Shown here piece after piece: positions 1-10,444 of a stretch of 64,000 bases of DNA. Location of the stretch: contig NZ_AQYH01000016.1 in the NCBI RefSeq assembly GCF_000380505.1, forward strand, positions 1 through 64,000, given 5' to 3'. Position numbers and translations under genes: made by a program. The DNA comes from Kaistia granuli DSM 23481 (GTDB taxonomy: Bacteria; Pseudomonadota; Alphaproteobacteria; Rhizobiales; Kaistiaceae). Each line of letters begins with the position of its first letter. Within the stretch, counting starts at the first letter, position 1. The notes beneath the pieces were generated by a model. That model was not told where the DNA came from and ran no database searches. It saw only the letters and a program-made list of their open reading frames with translations.

Positions 1-3
1 CAC

Positions 4-76
4 GTTCATCCGGGGCCTCCGGTGCCAGACGTTGGAGCGTCGCAACCCCAGCCTCTCAGCACCGGCCCGGATGAAC
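4..76 (-). terminator. Long stem-loop after the polyol operon
   Basis: An 11-bp inverted repeat, GTTCATCCGGG (4-14) and CCCGGATGAAC (66-76), encloses a second one, CCGGTGC (19-25) and GCACCGG (59-65). Together they form a long nested stem about 20 bp beyond the stop codon of the last gene of the minus-strand polyol operon. There is no clear T-run, so it may be an mRNA 3'-end stabiliser or a factor-assisted terminator rather than a classical intrinsic one. Confidence 0.45.
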
Positions 77-96
77 AACCTTCATAGCTTCGACAC

Positions 97-1713
97 CTAG
101 CGCGCGTCCCGCAGGATCATGTCGGCGGCCTTCTCGGCGATCATGATGACCGGCGAGTTGGTGTTGCCGGAAACGATGCTGGGCATGATCGAGGCGTCGA
201 CCACGCGCAGGCCATCGAGCCCATGCACGCGCAGCCGGTCGTCGACCACGGCCATGTCGTCCCTGCCCATCTTGCAGGTGCCGACCGGGTGGAAGATCGT
301 CGTCGCGATGTCGCCGACCTTGCGCACCAGATCGCTCTCATCGACGAACTCAGGCCCCGGCAGCATCTCTTGCGGCGAGAAGCGGGCGATGGCGCGGGTC
401 TTCATCAAGCGTCGCGCGTGTTCGATCGACGCCACCGCGACCCGGCGATCCCTCTCTGTCGAGAGATAGTTCGGCTTGATCTTCGCCGCGTCATGCGGGT
501 CCGAGGAGGCCATGTGCACCGTGCCGCAGCTTTCGGGGCGCAGGTTGCAGACGGAGACCGTCACCGCTGGGAATTTGTGCAGCGGTTCGCCGAGCCGATC
601 CGTGCTGAGCGGCTGGACGTGATATTCGAGATCCGGGGTCTCCAGGCGCGGGTCGCTCTTGGCGAAGATGCCGAGCTGGCTCGGCGCCATCGACAGCGGA
701 CCGCTGCGCTTGAGCGCATATTCGAGCCCCATGGCGGCGCGGGTGGCCAGGTTATGGTAGCGCTGGTTGAGCGTCGACGCGTTGCTCACCTTGAACACCG
801 TGCGGATCTGCAGATGGTCCTGCAGGTTCTCTCCGACGCCCTTCAGCGCGTGCCGGACCGGGATGCCGAGGTCGGACAGCAAGTCCGGCCGGCCGACGCC
901 CGAGAGTTCGAGGATCTTGGGCGAGTTGATCGCGCCGGCGGCGAGGATCGTCTGCCCCGCCTTCACGCCATGCAATTGGCCATCCTTGCGGAAGACGAGC
1001 CCGGTGATACGGGCGCCATCGAGCGTCAGCCGCTCGGTCTCGGCTCCGGTGACGACGCGCAGGTTCAGCCGGCCCTCGATGTTGCGCAGGAACGCCTTCG
1101 AAGTGTTCCAGCGCACGCCGTTCTTCTGATTGACCTCGAAATAGCCGGAGCCTTCATTGGTGCCGGTATTGAAATCGTCGGTCCGCGGGATGCCGAGTTC
1201 TTCGGCGGCGTCGCGAAACGCGTCGAGGATCGGCCAGGACAGGCGCTGCTTTTCCACGCGCCATTCACCGCCGCCGCCATGAAGCGCGCTGTCGCCACCG
1301 TGATGAGCCTCGGATTTCACGAAATAGGGCAGGACGTCGTCCCAGCCCCAGCCGGCATTGCCGGCCTGCCGCCAGCCGTCGTAATCGGCCGCCTGGCCGC
1401 GCATGTAGATCATGCCGTTGATCGAGGAGCAGCCGCCGAGCACCTTGCCGCGTGGATAGTTCAGACTGCGCCCGTTGAGTCCCGGCTCTGGCTCGGTCTT
1501 CATCATCCAGTCGGTGCGCGGATTGCCCATGCAGAAGAGATAACCGATGGGAATATTGACCCAATGGTAGCGGTCGCTGCCGCCGGCCTCGAGCAGGAGT
1601 ACCCGGTTGCGCGGGTCGGCGGAGAGCCGGTTGGCAAGGACGCAACCGGCGGAACCGGCGCCGACGACGACATAGTCGTATTCGCCGAAGGGAGAGGAAG
1701 CAGGTTGGGTCAA
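97..1713 (-). CDS. GMC-family FAD oxidoreductase (choline/alcohol dehydrogenase-like)
   Basis: This 538-residue flavoprotein is expected to oxidise an alcohol group with FAD in the cytoplasm. The N-terminus has the dinucleotide-binding motif [17 protein letters not shown] (about residues 15-31) followed by LLLEAGG. The first GMC signature, [21 protein letters not shown], lies near residue 90, and the C-terminal HPVGTCKMG with [17 protein letters not shown] carries the catalytic His region. The start is a TTG inside a TTGA overlap with the stop of the upstream kinase, so translation is probably coupled. It is the last gene of a nine-gene polyol operon. It is strikingly similar to the GMC gene at 11941-13584, so the two look like local duplicates. 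The substrate is unknown; the context suggests the polyol itself or an aldehyde/alcohol produced from it. Confidence 0.9.
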   Translation of the reverse strand: MTQPASSPFGEYDYVVVGAGSAGCVLANRLSADPRNRVLLLEAGGSDRYHWVNIPIGYLFCMGNPRTDWMMKTEPEPGLNGRSLNYPRGKVLGGCSSINGMIYMRGQAADYDGWRQAGNAGWGWDDVLPYFVKSEAHHGGDSALHGGGGEWRVEKQRLSWPILDAFRDAAEELGIPRTDDFNTGTNEGSGYFEVNQKNGVRWNTSKAFLRNIEGRLNLRVVTGAETERLTLDGARITGLVFRKDGQLHGVKAGQTILAAGAINSPKILELSGVGRPDLLSDLGIPVRHALKGVGENLQDHLQIRTVFKVSNASTLNQRYHNLATRAAMGLEYALKRSGPLSMAPSQLGIFAKSDPRLETPDLEYHVQPLSTDRLGEPLHKFPAVTVSVCNLRPESCGTVHMASSDPHDAAKIKPNYLSTERDRRVAVASIEHARRLMKTRAIARFSPQEMLPGPEFVDESDLVRKVGDIATTIFHPVGTCKMGRDDMAVVDDRLRVHGLDGLRVVDASIMPSIVSGNTNSPVIMIAEKAADMILRDAR

Positions 1714-3224
1714 TTCTGCGCCTGTTCAGCGGCGATGCGCTGCCAAATCGGGGTCATCGCCTGGTTGATCTCGCCATAGACGCTATAGCGCCGTTCGTAA
1801 GCCGGCGAAATCGCGTTATTGGGCTGGTAGTTGCGAGCGGCGGCTGTCATGGCGGCAGCACCTTCGCCAAAGTTGGCAAAGGTGCCGGCGCCGACGGCAG
1901 CGGCGATGGCCGCGCCCAGCGCGCCGGTTTCTCGACCGCGCGCCACGGTGACGGGGACATCAAGAATATCGGCGAAGATCTGCGGCCAGACCTGGCTGCG
2001 CGAGCCGCCGCCGGAGAGCACGATCTCGTCGACCCGCGCGCCGGCGCTGCGCAGTCTGTCGACATGGCGCTTGTGCTCGAAGGCGACGCCTTCGAACAGG
2101 GCGCGCAGCATGTGGGCGCGGGTGTGCCAGCCGGCAATGCCGTAAAAGCCGGCGCGGGCGCTGCCGTTCTGCTGCGAGCCATAGAGGAAGGGGTGGTAGA
2201 TCGGGACATCGCCGGTCGGGTCGACGGAGGCGACCAGTTCGCTGCAGAGCTCAAACGGCGACTTGTCGCCCTCGGCCGCGTGCTCGAGGAATTCGCGCAC
2301 GATCCATTCGAGATTGGCGGCCGAGGTGGCGCTCGATTCTATCGCCAGGTAGCGCGCGGGATCGAAGGTCGAGACCATGAAGACCGAGGCATCGCGGATC
2401 GGCTCGTCGGTGATCACCTGGTTGATGCTCCAGGTGCCGGCGATGACCGAGGCAGCCCCCGTGCGGGTAACGCCCGAACCGACAGCGCTCGCCACCACGT
2501 CGAACAGTCCGGCGACGACCGGCGTCCCGGCGCGAAGGCCGGTAAGCGCGGCGACATCATCCGTGATCCGGCCTGCGATCTCCGCCGATTCCAGCACCGG
2601 CGGCAGCAGCGGCATGCAGTCTTCGAGACCATAGGCGGCCATGAGGTCCGCCTCATAGCGTCGATCCGGCATCTGTAGCAGGCCGCAGCCCGACATGTCG
2701 GATGTATCGGTCGTACGTGCGCCGGTCAGGCGGTTGACGACGAAATCCTTGCACAGGAACACCGTGCCGATCTTTGCGAACAGATCCGGCGCATGGCGCT
2801 TCAGCCAGGCGAGCAGGGTCGGTGTCTGCGCCGCCCAGGGCCTTTGCAGGCAATGGGCATAGGCGCGGGCGCCGACATCCTGTTTCGCCCAATCCGCCAC
2901 GATGCCGACGGCGCGGGTGTCGAGCGACTGGATGCCGATCAGCGGCGCGCCGTCGCGATCCAGTGCGTAGAGGCCGTTGCCATGTCCGGCGCAGCCGATG
3001 GCGATGATCTCGCCGGCGTCGATGCCCGCCTGCTCGATGCATTGCCCGATGACCGCGACGGCGTTGCGCCAAAGCTCGTTCAGGTCACGCTCGACATGGC
3101 CGGGCTTCGGCATGGAGGAATGACCATCGCGGGCGGCGAGCGCCAGTTCGCGGCCGGTCTTGTCGAAGATGACCGCCTTGATGACAGTATTGCCCGCGTC
3201 GAGGCCGAGAATGTATTCGCCCAT
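1710..3224 (-). CDS. FGGY-family carbohydrate/polyol kinase (LyxK/EryA-like)
   Basis: A 504-residue, full-length FGGY kinase that should phosphorylate a sugar or sugar alcohol with ATP after uptake. The N-terminal phosphate-binding motif [13 protein letters not shown] is at residues 5-17. The second domain contains [10 protein letters not shown] and GTWSINQV, and the C-terminal ATP-binding motif [11 protein letters not shown] follows. The arrangement resembles L-xylulose kinase (LyxK) and erythritol kinase (EryA) more than glycerol kinase. The ATG is preceded by a strong GGGAGG. It lies between the aldolase and the GMC oxidoreductase in one operon. The specific substrate cannot be read from sequence; a C4-C5 polyol or ketose is the best guess because an EryB/GlpD-like dehydrogenase is co-encoded. 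Confidence 0.9.
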   Translation of the reverse strand: MGEYILGLDAGNTVIKAVIFDKTGRELALAARDGHSSMPKPGHVERDLNELWRNAVAVIGQCIEQAGIDAGEIIAIGCAGHGNGLYALDRDGAPLIGIQSLDTRAVGIVADWAKQDVGARAYAHCLQRPWAAQTPTLLAWLKRHAPDLFAKIGTVFLCKDFVVNRLTGARTTDTSDMSGCGLLQMPDRRYEADLMAAYGLEDCMPLLPPVLESAEIAGRITDDVAALTGLRAGTPVVAGLFDVVASAVGSGVTRTGAASVIAGTWSINQVITDEPIRDASVFMVSTFDPARYLAIESSATSAANLEWIVREFLEHAAEGDKSPFELCSELVASVDPTGDVPIYHPFLYGSQQNGSARAGFYGIAGWHTRAHMLRALFEGVAFEHKRHVDRLRSAGARVDEIVLSGGGSRSQVWPQIFADILDVPVTVARGRETGALGAAIAAAVGAGTFANFGEGAAAMTAAARNYQPNNAISPAYERRYSVYGEINQAMTPIWQRIAAEQAQN

Positions 3225-3248
3225 GGGTTCCTCCCGAAACCGAAGCCG

Positions 3249-4091
3249 CTATGCCGCCTGATAGAGTTCCCATGCGGCCGCGCCGTCCGCGTCGTCATGG
3301 ATGATCGCCATCAGGCCACGCACGACGGCGCTCGGATTGGCGTGCTGGTAGATGTTGCGGCCGTAGACCATGCCGAGCGCGCCCTGCGCCATCAGCGCCG
3401 CCGATTTGTCGAACACGGCGCGGAGGTCCTCCTTGCCGCCGCCGCGCACCAGCACCGGGCAGCGCGCCGCCTCGACGACGCGGTGGAAGTCCTCGGGGTT
3501 GGTGGTCGGGTCGGCCTTGACGATGTCGGCGCCCATTTCGCGGGCGAGACGCGTCAGCGTCACGATCTTCTCGGCGTCGCCATCGACCATGTAGCCGCCG
3601 TGCTCATTCACCGGCAGCATGGCGAGCGGTTCGATCATCAGCGGCATGCCGTATTTGTCGCAATCGGCGCGGACGCGGGCAATGTTCTGGACGCATTGCC
3701 GGAACAGGTCCGGCTCGTCGGGCAGCATGAACAGGTTGACCACGGCGCACGCCGCATCCATCTCGATCGCACCGATCAGTGGTTCCGCCTCGTTCTGCAG
3801 TACCGCCCACATCGCGCGGTGACGGATGCGGTTGTAGGGATTGCTCATGTCGATGCGCATCACCAGCGCCGGCTTGTCCTTGCCGGGCACGGCTTGCAGC
3901 AGGTCGGCCTGGCCATAGTTCATCTGGATCGCGTCGGGGCCGGCCGCGACGAGCTGCGAGACGACGCCTTCCATGTCCTCGAGGCCGGACAGGAAGCTTG
4001 GCTCGTTGCAGACGCCGTGATCGATGGCGACGTCGAGGCAGCGGCCGCCGCCGAAGAGCCGGTTCATGCGGGCTTTCTTGTTCAGGCGCAT
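3249..4091 (-). CDS. DhnA/DeoC-type class I aldolase
   Basis: A 280-residue TIM-barrel aldolase of the DhnA/LsrF group, which forms a Schiff base with its substrate and cleaves or transfers a ketose phosphate. Visible motifs are LDVAIDHG (near residue 20), the lysine-bearing ADIVKADPT (likely Schiff-base Lys), the phosphate-binding PVLVRGGG and the C-terminal GMVYGRNIYQH. The ATG at 4091 is chosen because AAAGGAGC precedes it; the gene overlaps the upstream GlpD-like gene by 10 bp. In the operon it would act on the ketose phosphate formed by kinase and dehydrogenase, giving DHAP or a short aldehyde; this is inference. The LsrF similarity also allows an acyl-transferring role. Confidence 0.85.
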   Translation of the reverse strand: MRLNKKARMNRLFGGGRCLDVAIDHGVCNEPSFLSGLEDMEGVVSQLVAAGPDAIQMNYGQADLLQAVPGKDKPALVMRIDMSNPYNRIRHRAMWAVLQNEAEPLIGAIEMDAACAVVNLFMLPDEPDLFRQCVQNIARVRADCDKYGMPLMIEPLAMLPVNEHGGYMVDGDAEKIVTLTRLAREMGADIVKADPTTNPEDFHRVVEAARCPVLVRGGGKEDLRAVFDKSAALMAQGALGMVYGRNIYQHANPSAVVRGLMAIIHDDADGAAAWELYQAA

Positions 4092-5800
4092 AGCGCGCTC
4101 CTTTTGTCGTTTGTCTCTGTGCAATCGGGAAAGCGGATGCCGTGCTGGGCCGCCAGAAGGGCGAAGAAGGCTGCGCGCTCGCGGGCGGATCGTTCCGCGT
4201 CCCAGCCCTTCTGTGCGGCGAGGATGGCGAGGGCGGCGTCGATGAGCGCGGGTGTGAGGCTGCCGGTGATGGCGATGGTGGTGCGGCGCAGGAACAGGTC
4301 GGCCAGGGTTTCGACCTGCTCGCGCTCGACGATCCCTGCGATCTCGCTGGCCGAATAATCCGATCCCGGCAGCATCACGAGGGGCGCCTTGGCGATATCG
4401 GCAGCGATTGCCGCGGCCGAGGTGCCATAGCGTTCGAACAGGCGTTCGGCATAGCCCGGGCTCAGGCCGTGCCCTTGCGCCAATCCGGCGATCCACCGGG
4501 CGGGGTTTGCCGGAAAGGCGCGACCGCCGCCGATGGCAAGATCCTCGGTGCCAACCTTGCGTTTTGCGCCAAGCCGCTCCAGCGCCATGTCGGCTGCCAG
4601 TGCGCCGAACGAGCGGAAGGTGGTCCACTTGCCGCCGATCATGCAGAGCGTCGCAGGGAGACGGTCGGTCGCCTCGACGAACTCGCATAAATGATCGCGC
4701 GGGATGCGGCCGGTGAAGCTGTCCTTGCTGGCGGGCAGGGGACGGACGCCGGAGAACTGGAAGACGATCTCGTCATCGGCAATCGGGATCGACGGGAAGA
4801 CGAAGGCGAGCGACTGCAGGATGTAGCGGCGTTCGTCGTCCTCGCAACGTACCGTGTCGGGATCGTCGACGCGGATATCGGTCGAACCGACCAGCACCTT
4901 GCCGAGATACGGGAACAGGATGCAGATGCGCCCGTCCTCGTTCTCGTAATAGACCATGTGGCCGTCCAGCGCCTGGTACAGCGCCGGGTTGTTGACGATC
5001 AGATGCGAACCCTTGGTGCCGCCCATCATGCGCGACGCGGGGGCACCGATTGCCTGGTTGGTCAGGTCGATCCAGCCGCCGGTGGCGTTGATGACGAGCC
5101 GCGGCCGGATCGGCTGCGTTTCGCCGGTGAGGGTGTCGGTGAGCACCAGGCCGGAAGCGTCGGACGCGACGGCCGCATAGTTTAGCGCGCGCGCCGAAGG
5201 CTGGGCGGCAAGGGTGTCGAGCAGCATTTCCAGCCCGAGCCGCTCCGGCCGGCTGACCCAGGCGTCGTAGTAGGTCGCGGAGCTGCGGATCGCCGGGTTG
5301 ATCGCCGGCCATGCCTTCAGCGTCTCGGCCCGGCCGCGAAACCGATGCGCCGGCATCAGTTGCCGCGCCGAGGTAAAGCGGTCGTAAAGGGTCAGACCGG
5401 CCTTGATGACAAAGGCGCCGCGCCGGCTCGGGCGGCGGGTCAGGCCAAGGAAGCGGACCGCGCCATTGGCGATGCCGGAGAAGATGTCGAAGATCGGCAC
5501 CGTCGTCGGCAGCGGCGCCACGTAATGCGGCGCGTTCTTCAGCAACCTGTCGCGCTCGACCAGGGCCTCGCGTACCAGCTTGAACTCGCCGTTTTCCAGA
5601 TAGCGCAGGCCGCCATGCACCATGCGTGACAGGGCGGCGCTGGCGCCGCCGCAATAGTCGCCCTTTTCCGCCAGTACGACATCGACGCCCTGAAGCGCGA
5701 GTTCGCGGAAAACGCTGATGCCGTTGATGCCGCCGCCGATGACGAGCACGGCAACATCCGGCCGACCGCGCAGGGCGGCGAGGGTTTCGGTGCGGTTCAT
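4082..5800 (-). CDS. FAD-dependent polyol/glycerol-3-phosphate dehydrogenase (GlpD/EryB-like)
   Basis: A 572-residue flavoprotein of the aerobic glycerol-3-phosphate dehydrogenase family, normally membrane-associated and feeding electrons to quinone. The FAD motif VLVIGGGINGISVFRELALQ lies at about residues 18-37, followed by the family stretch GGASAALSRMVHGGLRYLENG, and the C-terminal DAO-C region starts near residue 400. It lies between the aldo/keto reductase (18 bp upstream) and the aldolase (10-bp overlap). In the Brucella/Rhizobium ery operon the homologue EryB oxidises erythritol phosphate, and the kinase plus regulator context here supports a polyol-phosphate substrate. Plain glycerol-3-phosphate oxidation is the alternative, but no glycerol facilitator or GlpK-type kinase is seen. 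Confidence 0.88.
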   Translation of the reverse strand: MNRTETLAALRGRPDVAVLVIGGGINGISVFRELALQGVDVVLAEKGDYCGGASAALSRMVHGGLRYLENGEFKLVREALVERDRLLKNAPHYVAPLPTTVPIFDIFSGIANGAVRFLGLTRRPSRRGAFVIKAGLTLYDRFTSARQLMPAHRFRGRAETLKAWPAINPAIRSSATYYDAWVSRPERLGLEMLLDTLAAQPSARALNYAAVASDASGLVLTDTLTGETQPIRPRLVINATGGWIDLTNQAIGAPASRMMGGTKGSHLIVNNPALYQALDGHMVYYENEDGRICILFPYLGKVLVGSTDIRVDDPDTVRCEDDERRYILQSLAFVFPSIPIADDEIVFQFSGVRPLPASKDSFTGRIPRDHLCEFVEATDRLPATLCMIGGKWTTFRSFGALAADMALERLGAKRKVGTEDLAIGGGRAFPANPARWIAGLAQGHGLSPGYAERLFERYGTSAAAIAADIAKAPLVMLPGSDYSASEIAGIVEREQVETLADLFLRRTTIAITGSLTPALIDAALAILAAQKGWDAERSARERAAFFALLAAQHGIRFPDCTETNDKRSALCA

Positions 5801-5818
5801 CGGGCTCTGCCTTCTCGC

Positions 5819-6814
5819 TCAGGCGTCCATGGCCACGAGGTGCGTCGCAAGCGCCGCATCGAGGGTGGCGAGATCGTCGGCATCGAGGCGGATTTCGCCG
5901 GCCCGCGCATTCTCGATCGCCTGCTCGGGGTTGCGCGCGCCGCAGAGCGCGAAGGTGATGCCGGGCTGGGCGAGCGTCCAGGCGATCATGACCTGCGCCA
6001 TCGAGGCTCCGTGCTTGGCCATGATCGGAGCGATGGCCGCCTTCAATCGGGAAACCTTGGCGCGATTGGCTGCGGAGAAGCGCGGATTGCCGAGGCGCTG
6101 GTCGTCTCCGGTGAATTCGCGCGACGGGTCGATCGAACCGGTGAGCAGGCCGAGCGCCAGCGACGAATAGCTGAGCGTCGCGATGTCGTTGCGCATGGCG
6201 AGCGGAAGCATGCTCGCCTCGATCTCGCGGTCCAGCGCGGAATAGCGCTCCTGGATCGCGTCGAGCCCGCCGACGGCGATGTATTGATGGAGCTCCTCGA
6301 CGCTGAGATTGGACGCGCCGATGGCGCGGATCTTGCCCCGCGCCTTGAGTTTCTCCAGCGCTGCCATGGTCTCGGCGATCGGCGTCGTCGGGTCCTGCCA
6401 GTGCGTGATGTAGAGGTCGATATGATCGGTGCCGAGCCGCTTCAGGCTCTGCTCCACCTCATAGGCGATGCCATCGGCGCCGAGATAGCGATGGACCGGC
6501 CTGCCGTCCTGGTCGAAGAAATGGTTGCCCTTGCCGGAATGCCAGTTGAGGCCGCATTTGGTTGCTAACACGACCTTGTCGCGCTTGCCGCGGATCGCCT
6601 TGCCGACGATCTCCTCGCTGCGGCCAAGGCCGTAAGCGGGCGCGGTGTCGATCAGGCTGATGCCGGCCTCGATCGAGGCCTCGATGGCGCGGACCGAGGC
6701 CGCCTCGTCGGTGCCGCCCCACATCCAGCCGCCGATCGCCCATGTGCCGAGACCGACGGCCGAGGCGGAAATGCCGGACTTGCCGATGCGGCGCTGGATT
6801 GGTTGCGAACTCAT
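5819..6814 (-). CDS. Aldo/keto reductase
   Basis: A 331-residue NADPH-dependent aldo/keto reductase with the (beta/alpha)8 fold. Near the N-terminus is GKSGISASAVGLGTWAIGGWMWGG, then the catalytic LIDTAPAYGLGRSEEIVGKA (Asp and Tyr) and VVLATKCGLNW with the catalytic Lys. YITHWQDP supplies the His, and the C-terminal half contains AIGASN. The ATG at 6814 overlaps the stop of the SorC regulator gene as ATGA, so coupled translation is likely. It probably interconverts a sugar, aldehyde or ketone intermediate with its alcohol in the polyol pathway. The close YghZ/YajO-like family is broad, so the substrate is open. Confidence 0.9.
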   Translation of the reverse strand: MSSQPIQRRIGKSGISASAVGLGTWAIGGWMWGGTDEAASVRAIEASIEAGISLIDTAPAYGLGRSEEIVGKAIRGKRDKVVLATKCGLNWHSGKGNHFFDQDGRPVHRYLGADGIAYEVEQSLKRLGTDHIDLYITHWQDPTTPIAETMAALEKLKARGKIRAIGASNLSVEELHQYIAVGGLDAIQERYSALDREIEASMLPLAMRNDIATLSYSSLALGLLTGSIDPSREFTGDDQRLGNPRFSAANRAKVSRLKAAIAPIMAKHGASMAQVMIAWTLAQPGITFALCGARNPEQAIENARAGEIRLDADDLATLDAALATHLVAMDA

Positions 6815-7791
6815 GCTGCTTCCTTCCGGGCGAGGTCGAGGATCTGGAGGCCGGTCGCCTCGTCCGTGACGATGATGTCGAGGTGATTGCCGCGCATGGC
6901 GCTCAGGACCGGCGCGATCTTGCTGGCGCCGCTGGCGATGCCGATCGAGCGGGGAATGGTCGCGAACTCGGCCAAGGTTAGCGACACCAGCGACCGGTTC
7001 GGCGTGTAGTCGCAAAGCTGGCCGTCGCGGCCGATCAGATGGGCGAGCAATTCGCCTGTCGCGCCGGATTGCTCGATGGCGCGGCGGTCGGCGACCGAGG
7101 ACGGATGCAGGTCGTAATAGCTGGAGTCGTCGCTGAGGATCGAGCCGATGCCGACCACGGCGACATCCGCTTCGCGCGCCCGGCGGAACACATCGCCGAC
7201 GGAGCGCACGTTCATCAGCATGTCGCGCTGTTCCGGCGAGTCGGCGAAGAGCGGCGCGTGGATCTGGTAGGCGCGGCCGCCGAGCTTGTCCGCCATCAGC
7301 GAGGCGACGTGGTTGACGTCGGTATAGTGCTGGCCCTGGACCAGCCCGGTGGCCGGAATGACCTCGACATCGTAGCGGCGACCCGGCTGCAGGCCCGCGA
7401 CCAGCGCGCTGACGCCCTTGCCGCCGGAGATCGAGATGGTGTCGCCATCCTTGATGGTGTCGAGCAGCAGCCGCGCCGCAGATTCGCCGACCCGCTGCAG
7501 GGCGGTGCGGGGATTTTCAGAAACGGATGGCACGACGACGGCGCGCTCGATGCCGCCCAGCGCGACCAGCTGCGCCTCGATCTCGACCAGGTGGTCGATC
7601 GGCGACCGGATCTTGATCTCGACGAGGCCGAGCTGGTGGCCGCGCTTGATCAGCCGGTTGACGGTGGCATGCGACAGGCCGAGTTCCTTGGCGATCTCTG
7701 CCTGCGTCTTGCCCTCGATATAGTGGAGGACGAGGGCCTGATGCATCTGGCGGGCTGCCTGGAGGTCGTCGCGTGGAGTGATGGGGGCCAT
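6811..7791 (-). CDS. SorC/DeoR-type sugar-binding transcriptional regulator
   Basis: A 326-residue regulator of the SorC family, to which EryD, LsrR and B. subtilis DeoR belong. The N-terminal helix-turn-helix covers about residues 25-55 (HYIEGKTQAEIAKELGLSHATVNRLI). The rest is the sugar-phosphate-sensing domain, recognisable by GDTISISGG and by VAVVGIGS followed by a Ser/Asp-rich loop. Encoded inside the operon between permease and aldo/keto reductase, it probably senses a phosphorylated intermediate and controls this operon. Two overlapping palindromes upstream of the first gene (11614-11636) are its candidate operators. SorC proteins can both repress and activate, so the sign of control is not known. 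Confidence 0.9.
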   Translation of the reverse strand: MAPITPRDDLQAARQMHQALVLHYIEGKTQAEIAKELGLSHATVNRLIKRGHQLGLVEIKIRSPIDHLVEIEAQLVALGGIERAVVVPSVSENPRTALQRVGESAARLLLDTIKDGDTISISGGKGVSALVAGLQPGRRYDVEVIPATGLVQGQHYTDVNHVASLMADKLGGRAYQIHAPLFADSPEQRDMLMNVRSVGDVFRRAREADVAVVGIGSILSDDSSYYDLHPSSVADRRAIEQSGATGELLAHLIGRDGQLCDYTPNRSLVSLTLAEFATIPRSIGIASGASKIAPVLSAMRGNHLDIIVTDEATGLQILDLARKEAA

Positions 7792-7816
7792 GATCTTGCT
7801 TCGGTGCGCTGGAGAC

Positions 7817-8800
7817 TCAGGACTTCTTGCGATGCAGGAAGTGGTCGATGGAAACCGCTGCGAGCAAGATGCAACCCTTGATCATCTCCTGCCAATAGAC
7901 AGACACGTCGAGCAGGATGAGCGAGCTGGTCACGACGGAGAGCAGCGCCATGCCGAGGATGGCGCCGAAAATCGTGCCGGAGCCGCCATTGAGCGACGCG
8001 CCTCCGATCACCGCCGCGGCGATGATATTCAGTTCCATGCCGGCGCCGAAGGTCGGCGTGGCGGCGCCGAAGCGCGCCATGTAGATGACGCCCGCAAAGC
8101 CGGCGAGGGCGGAACACAGCACCGTCACCCAGAACTTCACCTGGTTGGTCTTGATGCCGGAGAACTGCGCCGCCTTCTGGTTGGAGCCGGTATAGAAAAC
8201 CTTGCGGAAGGCGGTGGCGCGGCGAAGCAGGAAGTCGAAGACAATGACCACCACCAGGAAGATCAGGATGACATAGGGGATGTTGTGGAAGCTGCCCTGG
8301 CCGATCGCCTTGAACGAGTCCGGCAGCGAAAACAGCGAAAGCGGCGTTCCCTTGGTGATGATCAGGCAGAGGCCACGCACAATCACCATGGCGGCCAGCG
8401 ACGTGATGAAGTGGCTTAGCCCAATCACCGTGACGAAGAAGCCCATGATGGCGCCGATCAGCGCGCTGGCTGCGATGCCGATCAGGCTCGCCGTCCAGGG
8501 ATCGATCCCGGCCAGGAACAGCGCGCCGGAAATCACCATCGAGAAGCAGACCACCGAGCCTACCGAAAGGTCGATGCCGCCGACGATCAGGAGGATCGTC
8601 ATGCCGACCACGACGATGCCTTCGATCGAAAAGCTCATCATCATGGCGCGCAGGTTGCCCCATGTGAGGAAGTGGGGCGACGCGAAGGTCATGGCGATGC
8701 AGAGCGCCAGAATGATGACGATCAATCCGGCTTCGCGCATCGAGGCGAGGCGGGCGAAATTCATGCGCCGTGCGCTGCCCGCGTTGAGTTCGGCATGCAT
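7817..8800 (-). CDS. Ribose-type ABC transporter permease
   Basis: A 327-residue integral membrane protein of the RbsC/BPD_transp_2 class with eight or more hydrophobic segments. Diagnostic stretches are GGIDLSVGS (about residue 80) and the cytoplasmic coupling region AAVIGGASLNGGSGTIFGA near the C-terminus. I place the start at the ATG at 8800 because AGGGAAGAG precedes it at good spacing; an ATG at 8824, overlapping the ATPase gene, is possible but lacks such a site. It forms the homodimeric channel working with the tandem ATPase at 8814-10346 and the binding protein at 10445-11476. Confidence 0.92.
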   Translation of the reverse strand: MHAELNAGSARRMNFARLASMREAGLIVIILALCIAMTFASPHFLTWGNLRAMMMSFSIEGIVVVGMTILLIVGGIDLSVGSVVCFSMVISGALFLAGIDPWTASLIGIAASALIGAIMGFFVTVIGLSHFITSLAAMVIVRGLCLIITKGTPLSLFSLPDSFKAIGQGSFHNIPYVILIFLVVVIVFDFLLRRATAFRKVFYTGSNQKAAQFSGIKTNQVKFWVTVLCSALAGFAGVIYMARFGAATPTFGAGMELNIIAAAVIGGASLNGGSGTIFGAILGMALLSVVTSSLILLDVSVYWQEMIKGCILLAAVSIDHFLHRKKS

Positions 8801-8813
8801 GGGGGTCTCTTCC

Positions 8814-10346
8814 CTAGGCGACATGGGCAGCCTGCTGTTTTGAATTGGAAGGGGCTTTGACGCCGGAGGCGAGGCGCATGATGGCTTCCTCGCCGAGCGC
8901 CCCGGCCGCGAGCTCGCCGGCGATCCGTCCCTCGTGCACGACCATGACGCGGTCGCAGAGGCCGATCAGTTCCGGGAGCTCCGAGGAAATGACGACGATG
9001 CCGACGCCCTTGGCGGCGAGCTGGCGCAGGAGGCGGTGGATCTCGACCTTGGCGCCGACATCGATTCCGCGCGTCGGCTCGTCCATGAGGATGACGCGCG
9101 GATCGACCGAGAGCTGCTTGGCAATCGCCACCTTTTGCTGGTTGCCGCCACTCAGCGTCGAGACTGTCGCGCCGATGCCGGACATGCGCACACCGAGGCG
9201 CTTGCTGAGCTCGGTCGCCTGGCGATCTTCCGCCTTGCGGTTGAGCATGCCGAGCGATGTCACCTTGTTCAGATCGAGGGCCGAGATGTTGGCTGATATC
9301 GGCATGTCGAGGAACACGCCGGAACCCTTTCTGTCCTCGGACAGGTAGACGAGACCTGCCTTGACCGCGTCGCTGTAGGTGCGGATGCGCTGCGGCTTGC
9401 CGTCGATCTCGACCTTGCCGGCGGTCGCCGGGCGAAGGCCGCAAATGGTCTGCGCGATCTCGCTACGGCCGGCGCCGATCAGGCCGCCAATGCCGAGGAT
9501 CTCGCCGGCGCGAAGCTCCAGGTCGACATTGGCGAAGCAGTCGCTGTCGGACAGTCCCTTGACGGAAAGCAAGGCCCGTCCCGGCGCTCCCGCCAGCTTG
9601 TCGGGATAGAGCTGCGTGATCTCGCGGCCGACCATCTTGCGCACGACGTCATCCGGGGAGACGTCGGCGATGCGATCCGTCGCGACATACTGGCCGTCGC
9701 GAAACACGGTGACGCGGTCGCAGAGCGAGAAGATCTCGGCCATGCGGTGGCTGATATAGACCACCGAAATGCCGCGCTGCTGCAGCCCGCGCACGATCGA
9801 AAACAGGCGCTGCGCCTCGCTTTCGGTCAAGGCCGCGGTCGGCTCGTCCAGCATCAGCACCTTGCAGTCGAGCGTCAGCGCCTTGGCGATCTCGACGAGC
9901 TGCTGGTTGGAAATGGAGAGGTCGGCAACCTTGGTGCGGACCGGGATCGGGGCGAGTTGGTCCATGACCTTCTGCGCCTCGACATAGAGCTTCTGGAAAT
10001 TCATTAGCGGCGCACGGCGGGCGTTGATCGCCGCCATGAAGATGTTTTCCGCCACCGTCGCGTCGGGGCAGAGCGCGATCTCTTGATGCACCAGACCAAT
10101 GCCGAGGCGCTGGGCCGCGGCGGGCGAGGCGATCGCGACGCGCTCACCATCGAGGAGAATCTCGCCTTCGCTCGGCTGCAGCACGCCGGCGAGGATGTTC
10201 ATCAGTGTCGACTTGCCGGCGCCGTTCTCGCCGCACAGCGCATGGACCTCGCCACGACGCAGTTCGAACCGGACATCGCTCAGCGCCTTGACCGGGCCAA
10301 AGGTCTTGCACACGCCACGAATTTCAAGAATGGGCGCCTGGGTCAC
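8814..10346 (-). CDS. Ribose-type ABC transporter ATPase with two nucleotide-binding domains
   Basis: A 510-residue RbsA-like protein with two ATPase domains in tandem. The first domain has a full Walker A ([10 protein letters not shown], about residue 38) and Walker B ([10 protein letters not shown]). The second has the degenerate P-loop GLIGAGRSE typical of this family, the signature [17 protein letters not shown] and Walker [15 protein letters not shown]. It energises sugar or polyol import from the inner face of the membrane. It lies 98 bp downstream of the binding-protein gene and 13 bp upstream of the permease, in one operon. Confidence 0.95.
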   Translation of the reverse strand: MTQAPILEIRGVCKTFGPVKALSDVRFELRRGEVHALCGENGAGKSTLMNILAGVLQPSEGEILLDGERVAIASPAAAQRLGIGLVHQEIALCPDATVAENIFMAAINARRAPLMNFQKLYVEAQKVMDQLAPIPVRTKVADLSISNQQLVEIAKALTLDCKVLMLDEPTAALTESEAQRLFSIVRGLQQRGISVVYISHRMAEIFSLCDRVTVFRDGQYVATDRIADVSPDDVVRKMVGREITQLYPDKLAGAPGRALLSVKGLSDSDCFANVDLELRAGEILGIGGLIGAGRSEIAQTICGLRPATAGKVEIDGKPQRIRTYSDAVKAGLVYLSEDRKGSGVFLDMPISANISALDLNKVTSLGMLNRKAEDRQATELSKRLGVRMSGIGATVSTLSGGNQQKVAIAKQLSVDPRVILMDEPTRGIDVGAKVEIHRLLRQLAAKGVGIVVISSELPELIGLCDRVMVVHEGRIAGELAAGALGEEAIMRLASGVKAPSNSKQQAAHVA

Positions 10347-10444
10347 GCGCGGCTCCTGCGATGCACGGGGTGGGGAAGGGGGCCACGCCCCCTTCCGGAT
10401 TCATGCGTCCGGCGGATCCGCCGGAAGCGGCAAGGCTGAGGATG

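Noticed and set aside
223-1779. Long open frame (over 500 codons) on the plus strand opposite the first GMC gene
   Set aside because: It mirrors the GMC gene, has no recognisable family motif or ribosome-binding site, and long antisense frames are expected in GC-rich coding DNA.
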